NCBI RefSeq assembly: GCF_024505165.1
Contig: NZ_JANIBK010000002.1
Location: 21,526-85,525, forward strand
Source: Methylomonas rivi
GTDB lineage: Bacteria > Pseudomonadota > Gammaproteobacteria > Methylococcales > Methylomonadaceae
Reading direction: 5' to 3'
Length of the DNA stretch: 64,000 nt
How positions within the stretch are numbered: position 1 is the stretch's first letter; each line of letters begins with the position of its first letter. Shown here in pieces: positions 57,102 through 64,000 of the stretch. Below the pieces are notes generated by a model that saw nothing but the letters and a program-made list of their open reading frames with translations, did not search any database and was not told the origin of the DNA. Position numbers and translations under genes: made by a program.

Positions 57102-58634
57102 TCAATTTGTCCGGGACTTACGCAAGAACCAGCGTCCGGATTGGGCAATTTGCCGCCACAATGCAGCCCACTTTTCCCGGGATTTGGCGTCTTCCAGGCA
57201 TCTCAGCAAGCGGGCCTTGTCCGCTTCGTCCATTTGCTGGCCCATGGCCAGCCACAAGGAATCCAGGTTGTAGCTGCCTAGCCCGCCGTTATTGCCCAGG
57301 CTGACCGGCACCACGGCCGTATCGTCCGGCAAGGTTAAATCCTGTTGAATGGCGTCCATGGCGGCCCGGATATTGACGGCCTTTACGCAATCGGGTTCGG
57401 AAACATCATAGGGCGGCCGCCATTCGCGAAGCGGCCGAAGTTCTTCGATATGGGTTACGACCACGATGATGGGCGGAATTTTCCGGTTGGGTTGATCGAG
57501 GTAATGCCGGTGGAATTCTTGCAGAAAATGCCGGTCCGCGGCGCGTGCCGCATTGTTGGCATGGCAGACCAGCATGACTAAATCGGTTTTATCCAGCTGT
57601 TCCCTGTTATCGTATATCCAGCTGGTGTTTTCGCCATAACCCGGGGTGTCGAAAATCAGCCCGGAAAACCCGCCCGCGCGGTCCAGCTTATAAGGCATGA
57701 TGGCGTCCGTGCAGGAAACCACGTCGGCCGCCGCCCGCGGCGAATCGAATAAGGTGTTGATCAGGGTCGATTTGCCGGCATTGGTTTGTCCAGCAACCAA
57801 AATTCGTATCGGTTCTTGATTTAACGTCTGCTGACGCTCCGATGCCAGCAAGGCGTCTTCCCGAGACTTGGGCGACAGGGCATCCAGTTTTTGCGGTTCC
57901 ACGGCCATGCGCCCGCTATACAGCAGGATGGCGTAATGCCCCACTTTCTGGATATAGGTCTCCAATAGCCAGTCTTGCAGACGCGGCAGGGTTAAGGCCA
58001 CTGCCTTATCCTGGGCATAATTTTTTAATTCTTGCAGTACGCCGGTCATTGGGTTCAATACCACGCGGCCCAGGCGCAATGCGGTATTGGCGTCGCTTAC
58101 ATGGTCCAGCCAGCGCTGCAGATTTAAACCGTCCGCTAACGTGATGACGTGGCTGAAGGGGATATGGCCGTTTATTTGCCGGTGCAAATCATGGCAAACC
58201 TGCTCGGCGAGTTTCAGCAGCTCCGTAACGGGAATATCCATTTCGGGGTGTTTCGCCTGGGGGCGGTACTGCCCGGCCACCGTCAGCAATGCCTGCCGCC
58301 CCACCATTAGCCAGGTATCTATTTGATCCAGCCTGTTTCGAGCGTTCTGCTTTATGGCGGGTATCGATGCCAGCACAGCGTCCCAGGCGGCTTGATCGCG
58401 TTGCGAAAACGGCGTGTCCGGCTTGACGGCGGGTCCGCTTTGCGCCCTGTTTTTAGCACGGTTCAGCCAGCGGGAAACTATCCAGATAAGACCGGTGCAA
58501 GCCGCCGATGCATTCAGCCATATCCAAAACCAATGCTGCTGCCATAACCACCAGGCGCCGCAAGCCATTAAGGCCAAAAACGGCATGCTGCCGATAACAA
58601 GTAGCAATAGCCATGGCCAAACGCGTTTCATCAT
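57102..58634 (-). CDS. Membrane-anchored GTPase, YcjX/YeeP-like
   Basis: A 510-residue protein. Two N-terminal membrane helices (about 8-28 and 32-53) are followed by a helical region and a GTPase domain with G1 GQTNAGKSTLINTLF (about 285-300), G3 DTPGYGE and the G4-type VTHIEE. It resembles 50S-ribosome-binding/dynamin-like GTPases without clear substrate. Its ATG overlaps the stop of the preceding GTPase gene by four bases (ATGA), so both are co-translated. Two GTPases in one operon suggest a joint envelope or stress function. Confidence 0.82.
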   Translation of the reverse strand: MMKRVWPWLLLLVIGSMPFLALMACGAWWLWQQHWFWIWLNASAACTGLIWIVSRWLNRAKNRAQSGPAVKPDTPFSQRDQAAWDAVLASIPAIKQNARNRLDQIDTWLMVGRQALLTVAGQYRPQAKHPEMDIPVTELLKLAEQVCHDLHRQINGHIPFSHVITLADGLNLQRWLDHVSDANTALRLGRVVLNPMTGVLQELKNYAQDKAVALTLPRLQDWLLETYIQKVGHYAILLYSGRMAVEPQKLDALSPKSREDALLASERQQTLNQEPIRILVAGQTNAGKSTLINTLFDSPRAAADVVSCTDAIMPYKLDRAGGFSGLIFDTPGYGENTSWIYDNREQLDKTDLVMLVCHANNAARAADRHFLQEFHRHYLDQPNRKIPPIIVVVTHIEELRPLREWRPPYDVSEPDCVKAVNIRAAMDAIQQDLTLPDDTAVVPVSLGNNGGLGSYNLDSLWLAMGQQMDEADKARLLRCLEDAKSREKWAALWRQIAQSGRWFLRKSRTN

Positions 58635-59836
58635 GATTGAGTATCCTTGCTGAAGCGTTCTTTCAGTAATTCGCGGCCGCGTTGTAACTGTTCGTCATAG
58701 ACCGCCTTCAGCATGTCCGGCGAGAAGGCATGGCCTTGCCGGGTTTGCGCATAGTAATAACACAGAGTCATGCCCAGGGCATAGGTAATGGCGGCTGTCG
58801 ATAGGCCGGCAATCAACGAACCCCAACCCGGTACAAGTTTGGCCAGTTCGCGCACGCCTATCCCAAAACCGAGGCCGCCGATGCCGACCGCGCTGGCTAC
58901 TTCGTAAACGCTGCGCCGTGTCAGCGCTAAACCGTAAATTGACGCGATGCTGTGGAATAACTTTCCTTGCGCGGCAATCACCAACGGCACGCTGACGGCG
59001 GGTAGCGGCGTCATTGCCAGCAGTCCGCAAGAAATGGCGTATCCGAGCACATGCGGATAGGCATGTTGCGCGTAAACATCGTTGAGCAGGTCGCTTTGTG
59101 CCTGGCTTTGCAACAACATCTGCCGCAATCCGGTGGGCAAGGCTGACTCGATGGCCGACCACAGCGCATCCAGGCCGTAATCGATTGGCACATAACCGTC
59201 TTCTTGCTGCGTCAAATCCACCGCCGCAAACCGGGCGTTCAAGTCTTTAAAATGTTGCCGTTGCATGTTTAACGAACGGGCCAATTCGGGCGGACAATTG
59301 CCGGCAAATTGATCGCTGGCATAAGCATACGGCAGCAGATGATCGGTAGTTTTATGCGGATAACCTTCATGCAGACAGGTCTGTATCACCAGCATGGGCC
59401 AGTCTGGGTGCGTGGTCCGAATCGCCCGAACCGCCGATAAGACGCCGTCCAATTCGTGATCCATGGCTTTAACCACAACCATCAGTAAATGCGCCTGGCT
59501 TTGGCACCAGGCCATGTCTTCGGCCGGGTCGTAGCCTGCTTCGCCCAGCCCCCGCGTATCCAAAAAGCGAACGAATGCCGTTTCCTCGTCCGGGAAGTCG
59601 AAAACGAACGATTGCCGCGTGCAAGGGCGAAAACCCTGCCCAATCTCGGCGCGGCTGGAACCGGTCAACCCTTGAACGATGGACGACTTGCCGCTCTGGG
59701 CTTTACCCAATAGCCAAAATACCGGGACGGGCAGATGCCTGCGCGCCTGTTGCAGTTTTTCATGCAAGCGGTTGTCGGATACTTTGGGGTGCAGAATTTG
59801 ATCGATCCAGTCAACTTTCAACAAATTGGAAATCAT
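58631..59836 (-). CDS. GTPase with C-terminal DUF697 membrane domain
   Basis: A 401-residue protein. The GTPase core has G1 LLGKAQSGKSSIVQGLTG (about 41-58) and G3 LDTRGLGEAGYD; the C-terminal third (from about 250) carries the Gly/Ala-rich DUF697 membrane region (AISCGLLAMTPLPAVSVP and GGLGFGIGVRELAKLVPGWG). The domain order recalls YcjF-type proteins, where a GTPase is tied to a DUF697 tail. It is middle gene of a three-gene operon with the small helical protein upstream. Confidence 0.82.
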   Translation of the reverse strand: MISNLLKVDWIDQILHPKVSDNRLHEKLQQARRHLPVPVFWLLGKAQSGKSSIVQGLTGSSRAEIGQGFRPCTRQSFVFDFPDEETAFVRFLDTRGLGEAGYDPAEDMAWCQSQAHLLMVVVKAMDHELDGVLSAVRAIRTTHPDWPMLVIQTCLHEGYPHKTTDHLLPYAYASDQFAGNCPPELARSLNMQRQHFKDLNARFAAVDLTQQEDGYVPIDYGLDALWSAIESALPTGLRQMLLQSQAQSDLLNDVYAQHAYPHVLGYAISCGLLAMTPLPAVSVPLVIAAQGKLFHSIASIYGLALTRRSVYEVASAVGIGGLGFGIGVRELAKLVPGWGSLIAGLSTAAITYALGMTLCYYYAQTRQGHAFSPDMLKAVYDEQLQRGRELLKERFSKDTQS

Positions 59837-59866
59837 GGGCTGCCTGGGTTAACCAATAGAGGAAAG

Positions 59867-60412
59867 TTAATGAGCCGTTGCTTGGCCATACATGACACCG
59901 AATAACTGTATCACCGTAAATATCATAGTTTGTGTAATGCGAGTGGCCTTGACGCGAACCGGGTTCTCCGAAGCAAAATCGTCAATCGCGGTATTCATGA
60001 AATTGACCAAGCCGGTTTGCGAGTTGCTGTCGATCAGCTGCTCGGTAAAGCGGTCTTGCGGTTTATCCCGAATTTTTTGCGCCATGGGCCGGCCGGTCAT
60101 TAAGGCCTGAAGTTCCGTATCCAGCAGTGCGGCGCTTTTTTCCAGCCAACCGAACCCCAGGGTATTTTGAGAAGGCAAAGGGCCAAAAGTTTTTTCAAAC
60201 ACGCAAATCACATCAAAGCATAGATCCATAAACAGGTTGGCCATGTCCGCGTTCTGTTCGGCAATTACCTGGGGGAAAACCCCGAAAATGGTTTGCGCAA
60301 AAGCCGGTTGCTCAAGCTGAAAGCGCTGCAGAATTTTTCTGCCGCCGGTTTCGTCGATGGTTTTGGCATATTCCAAGGCCTGGTATAGCTCGCGTGTGGT
60401 CAGTTCCCGCAT
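59867..60412 (-). CDS. Hypothetical helical protein in GTPase operon
   Basis: A 181-residue, mainly helical protein with no membrane segment in the first 150 residues and a final hydrophobic stretch (about 155-178, TQTMIFTVIQLFGVMYGQ) that could anchor it. I recognise no domain. It starts the operon that continues with the DUF697 GTPase 30 bases downstream. It may be a regulator or subunit of the GTPases, an inference from position only. Confidence 0.7.
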   Translation of the reverse strand: MRELTTRELYQALEYAKTIDETGGRKILQRFQLEQPAFAQTIFGVFPQVIAEQNADMANLFMDLCFDVICVFEKTFGPLPSQNTLGFGWLEKSAALLDTELQALMTGRPMAQKIRDKPQDRFTEQLIDSNSQTGLVNFMNTAIDDFASENPVRVKATRITQTMIFTVIQLFGVMYGQATAH

Positions 60413-60531
60413 GGTGATTTTCGCTGCCGGTGTGTAAACGCTTTGATTCTATCAATATGAACCCGGAATGACTCGGGATTTGTTGAGCAAAAGAATATTG
60501 GATTATGCTGTGTTGACCCCAATACAATTTA

Positions 60532-60978
60532 TCAGCGATTGCCTTTGATATCGTGTTGATGCGCCATGGCTTCGGTTAAATTATAGCCATTATCATTAAA
60601 TAGATCGCCGGTAAAAAACAAATGCAGATCTATAATCCAGCCGATTCTTTGTTGCTTGTTATTTTCTATGATAATAGTAGAAAGTTTCTGATTATTATCG
60701 ATAATTTTGTTTACAATTGTTTTTGGATTATTGGGGTCTTCTTTTAACGCACCGGATACTATGCGTTGAGCGGATTCCATTGTCAGGACCTTACGCGTTA
60801 TGGGTATTGCAGCATTTTTATCGTTTATAAGCGATTGCGCCTTAAAATAACCGATATTATAAGCGAGCTTAAAAATCAGACTAATTAAAATCGCCACGCC
60901 CCAAGCGGAGAGGCCAATTTTTAATCGCCTTTTAACGCGGGGACTGGATAGTTTTTTTACAAAAACGCTAAATTTCAT
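60532..60978 (-). CDS. Hypothetical single-pass membrane protein
   Basis: A 148-residue protein with a basic N-terminus (KKLSSPRVKRRLK), one membrane helix (about 23-46, GLSAWGVAILISLIFKLAYNIG) and a soluble periplasmic or cytoplasmic domain of about 100 residues rich in Asn, Ile and Lys. Codon use is A+T-richer than the GTPase operon, hinting at a different origin. No family recognised. The nearest neighbours are the GTPase operon to the left and the hsdR remnant to the right. Confidence 0.6.
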   Translation of the reverse strand: MKFSVFVKKLSSPRVKRRLKIGLSAWGVAILISLIFKLAYNIGYFKAQSLINDKNAAIPITRKVLTMESAQRIVSGALKEDPNNPKTIVNKIIDNNQKLSTIIIENNKQQRIGWIIDLHLFFTGDLFNDNGYNLTEAMAHQHDIKGNR

Positions 60979-61321
60979 TTTGTTGCGGAGTGATGGCTTT
61001 ATTTGCCGCTTTTAATATTAATGACAGGGATTGTTAATAAAAATTCAATAAAACATAATATGTATTTTTAATTGAGTTCCTGTGGGCTCGGGTAGGGCAT
61101 GGATGACGATTTGCTTTTGAGTTGTTGCGTACCGGCGTATAAATCGGGCGTCAAGCGCAAAGCCGGCATCGGCAAAGTGTGCTAGGCACCGACAGTAATG
61201 CCAGCATCTCTAGCATATTTTAACAACATGTCATTTTTAAGTAAGGGCGATTACCGCATTGGCTATACGAGTTTCAACCTTACCGCCAGTCACTCCAATC
61301 TTATGAATAAGCGCTCTGTGC
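60979..61321. other. Intergenic A+T-rich stretch before hsdR remnant
   Basis: About 340 bases between the membrane protein and the hsdR pseudogene with no convincing gene. The minus-strand frame at 61237-61428 shadows the pseudogene. Nothing else is recognisable. Confidence 0.4.
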
Positions 61322-63177
61322 TCAGCAACGAAAGGATGGTCGGATATAGTCTGTGATGATCGCAATGAGAGCAGCCTTTTTCTTTTCCGGTTCCACCTGG
61401 TTATCAGCTTTCTCTTGTGGCAAGCCATCTTGCAGTTGCTTGATATCCTTTACATTTTTGTCGTTGGTGCTGTCATTCTCGCTGGCTAGAGCCTGTGTAG
61501 GTGGCGAAAAAATGCAGGCGATATGCAGCGGCTCGAAGGTTTCGTCCTCGGCCTGCTTCTTGGCCTGTAGGGTTTTGAATAACTCGTAGTATTTAATGGC
61601 ATCGTTGATTGAGGCCGTGGCCAATATCGCATTGAAGCGGCGATGGTCGGTGGCGCTGTCATGCTTTTGCAGGATGGCGTTGATGACGGCTTCTGGTGGG
61701 TAGGTCTGGCCCTTTTTCGGTTACTTGTCGCCCTCCTTGCCGAAATAGTCGATGTGAAAGCTCAGTACGTTTTTGTCTTCGATGGCATGGGTGATGGTAT
61801 AGGCGTGCAGTTCCTTTTCGAAGATGTCTTTGGTGGTTTTGTAGGAGCCGATAGTGCCGTCAATCTGCTGATAGGTGGCGTTTTCGTCGAAGATGGGCGT
61901 GCCGGTAAAACCAAACAGTTGCGCCTTGGGAAAAAACTCTTTGATAGCCTTGTGGTTGTCGCCGAACTGGGAGCGGTGGCATTCGTCGAAGATAAAGACG
62001 ACTCGCTTGTCGCGCAGGGGTTCTAGGCGTTCCTTGTAGGTCTGTTTGCCTTCCTTTTGTTTGGCCTTGTTGCGCTTACTGTTTTCGTCCAACGCCAAGC
62101 CCAGCTTCTGAATAGTGGTGACGATCACCTTGTCGGCGTAGTCGTCCGACAGCATGCGGCGCACCAAAGCTTCGGTGTTAGTATTGTGCTCGACGCAACC
62201 TTCCTGGAATTTGTTGAATTCCTCGCGGGTCTGGCGATCGAGGTCTTTGCGGTCCACGACAAACAGGCATTTTTCGATGTCCTGGTTATCTTTCAGCAGG
62301 GTAGAGGCTTTGAACGAGGTGAGCGTCTTGCCGCTGCCGGTGGTGTGCCAGATATAGCCGTTGCCGCGATTTTGATGGATGCATTCGACAATAGCTCTGA
62401 CCGCATAGATTTGGTACGGACGCATGACGAGGATTTTTTGCTCGCTTTGCACCAGCACCATATCGCGGCTAATCAAGCGGCCCAGGCTACATTTCTCCAG
62501 GAAAGGAAGTCGTCTGCAAACTCGTGCAGGTGGGTGATTTTGTCGTTGTTCTCGTCGGCGTGCTGGTAGATCGGCAAGAAGCGCTCTTCAGCGTTAAAGC
62601 TGAAATGTTGGTTGCGGTTGTTGGCGAAGTAACGGGTGTCGGTTTCGTTGCTAACGATGAACAACTGCATGAAACAGAGCATCGTGTTGGTGTAGCCATT
62701 GCCGGGATCGTTTTTGTAATCGACGATCTGCTCCATGGCACGGCGCGGGCTGATTTGCAGGGATTTCAGTTCGATCTGCACCAGTGGTAGGCCGTTGATC
62801 AGCAGGATAACGTCATAGCGATGTTAGCTGTTGCCGGTATTGATGCGGAGCTGGTTAATCACCTCAAACTCGTTCTTGCACCAGTCCCGGATATTGACCA
62901 GCATGTATTCCAGCGGGGTGCCGTCCTCGCGGACAAACTTACCTTTCTCGCGTAAGGCCTGGGCGGCGGTAAAGACATCGGCGGTAATAATCTCGTCGCG
63001 CAGGCGAGCAAATTCCGCGTCCGTAAGATGGACGCGGTTTAACGCTTCGAACTTCTGGCGGAAGTTTTGCTCAAGCGAAGACTTGTCACGGATATCCGAA
63101 CGGTAGGTGTATTTTAGATCGGCGAGCCTTGTAATTAAACTTTGTTCGATCTGGGTTTCTTTCGTGGTTATTTGCAA
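61322..63177 (-). pseudogene. hsdR: Broken type I restriction endonuclease subunit R
   Basis: A disrupted hsdR. The N-terminal part (from ATG 63177) has the PD-(D/E)XK-like segment YDVILLINGLPLVQIELK, and the central part carries helicase motif I (TTGSGKT), motif II (FDECHRSQF) and motif III (GFTGTPIF). Lesions I can see: an in-frame TAA at 62824-62826, a frameshift near 62500, another in-frame TAA at 61721-61723, and probable frame loss near 61340. The C-terminal third is missing. No hsdM or hsdS is present in the window. A working restriction system is therefore not encoded here. Confidence 0.85.
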
Positions 63178-63831
63178 TGTTCAAAATCCGTTATGCGTGC
63201 ATTACAAGAACCCGTTCGATATGAAGCCGGAACTCGCTGCCGTTTTCACAACCCGCTCAATGAGTAAAACGCTCTCTAATAGAAATTACCGGCAAGCCGT
63301 TTCAATAAATTGCCGCCATTGTACTTGATCTTATGGTTTTACCTTTTCGTCCTACAAGCTAAACAGGTGTTTTAAAAAAATACTTTTTTGGTTTAGCACA
63401 CACCTATCTTTCTGGCGCACAAAAGTCGTCCGCCGAATGCAGACCACTTTGAAGCACCATGAATAAATTTTGAGATTTCACATAAGAATTGTGAGATCTG
63501 GCAACAAATGTCAGATCTCATAATTTCTGAAAGCCCAACGGGTCTACCGCTCTATATGCCGATTGAAATTCATCACCCATTCGGATATGGATTGATTTTC
63601 CGCATTGAATATAAAATCGGAACAGGATCATGATTGCCAATTTCCGACAGTAGCCGAAGTAAAGTAGGCGTTAGTGGTAGGTATAGGGGGCGGGTGCTAG
63701 AAAATAGCGTGAATTTTTGCCAATTTTATACCGAAAGAGCTTTAAAACTTTCAGAAGCATTTTTCTAACTTATTGATGATTAAAGCATGTCCAGTGTTAA
63801 TGGATGTTAAATCCACACTGATTCACAAAGA
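63178..63831. other. Gene-free A+T-rich region with palindrome
   Basis: About 650 bases with no supportable gene on either strand. Its one notable structure is a long imperfect inverted repeat at 63485-63528 (separate entry). Confidence 0.5.
63485..63528. repeat. Long imperfect inverted repeat
   Basis: The left arm AGAATTGTGAGATCTG (63485-63500) and the right arm CAGATCTCATAATTTCT (63512-63528) match over 16 bases with one insertion, across an 11-base loop. It could be a MITE-like remnant, a regulatory palindrome or a hairpin. No T-run follows. Confidence 0.65.
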
Positions 63832-64000
63832 CTAAATGCGTGGATCTCTGGTCTCCTGCACCCAGGCCTCTCCATCCCGCAAAAAAATGAACCTAGAATC
63901 ATCAGCAAGTTTATCGAAGGGTAAGTCGTCTGACGAAGCAACAGCGAACTTAAACCTTGCATCAGCCGAACAGAGATAGACACTGTCATCTGGGCTATAT
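63832..64000 (-). CDS. C-terminal end of an unidentified gene (partial)
   Basis: An open frame enters from the right edge and ends with TAG at 63834-63832. It encodes 55 residues, with an acidic, natural-looking composition (for example DDSVYLCSADARF, FIFLRDGEAW and a final ETRDPRI). It is not the reading frame that contains an in-frame ATG nearby. No family is recognisable from this tail. Confidence 0.5.
   Translation of the reverse strand, partial: YSPDDSVYLCSADARFKFAVASSDDLPFDKLADDSRFIFLRDGEAWVQETRDPRI

Noticed and set aside
61237..61428. 63-codon minus-strand frame in the hsdR region
   Set aside because: Its first half is an alternative frame of the hsdR remnant; its tail has no recognisable similarity.

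Overview
The window looks like a chromosomal segment of a gammaproteobacterium. It has a moderate G+C content, an rsmI-lpoA-yraN-diaA cluster, a class A RNase P RNA, two-subunit glycyl-tRNA synthetase and Pst/PhoU phosphate uptake. The overall flavour (DUF2970, many small membrane or lipoproteins, an atypical transketolase) would suit a Methylococcales-type methylotroph. No diagnostic C1-oxidation gene is present, so that placement is inference only.

Layout. 0-9 kb: a MEKHLA/PAS protein, two small orphan proteins (one with an RRM-like half), class I fumarase, and two large cyclic-di-GMP enzymes transcribed divergently. 9-14 kb: a metH-yqhA-glutaredoxin operon, then DUF2970 and a 139-residue membrane protein. 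14.4-17.6 kb: a run of small envelope genes, comprising an unannotated 42-residue membrane peptide with its own promoter and terminator, an HTTM-DCC fusion protein, and three tandem, independently transcribed small lipoprotein genes. 17.6-24.4 kb: glyQ-glyS-gmhB-plsC, a YheT hydrolase and cbpA-cbpM. 24.4-31.2 kb: pstS, then pstC-pstA-pstB-phoU, preceded by two back-to-back Pho boxes and split by a strong hairpin terminator. 31-40 kb: folA, an asparaginase-like gene, transketolase, diaA-yraN-lpoA and divergent rsmI.

40-44 kb is an accessory patch: an IS66 TnpA remnant, a flavoprotein, a deaminase, a decayed aspartic-protease-like ORF, and an A+T-rich two-gene module (a DUF4365 nuclease-like protein plus an unknown 379-residue partner) with a 4-base overlap. 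That module is the best candidate here for an undescribed system. 44-60 kb returns to core functions: trpE-trpG, an FAH-family hydrolase, kup, tonB-exbB-exbD, rimK, RNase P RNA followed by methionine-salvage mtnB-mtnD-mtnC, a CBS protein, proA, and an operon of a helical protein with two membrane-linked GTPases.

The right end (60.5-64 kb) is A+T-richer and decayed. It holds an orphan membrane protein, a type I restriction hsdR pseudogene with at least two nonsense codons and one or two frameshifts, a long imperfect palindrome, and the 3' end of an unrecognised gene running off the window. No CRISPR array, tRNA or rRNA gene was seen.
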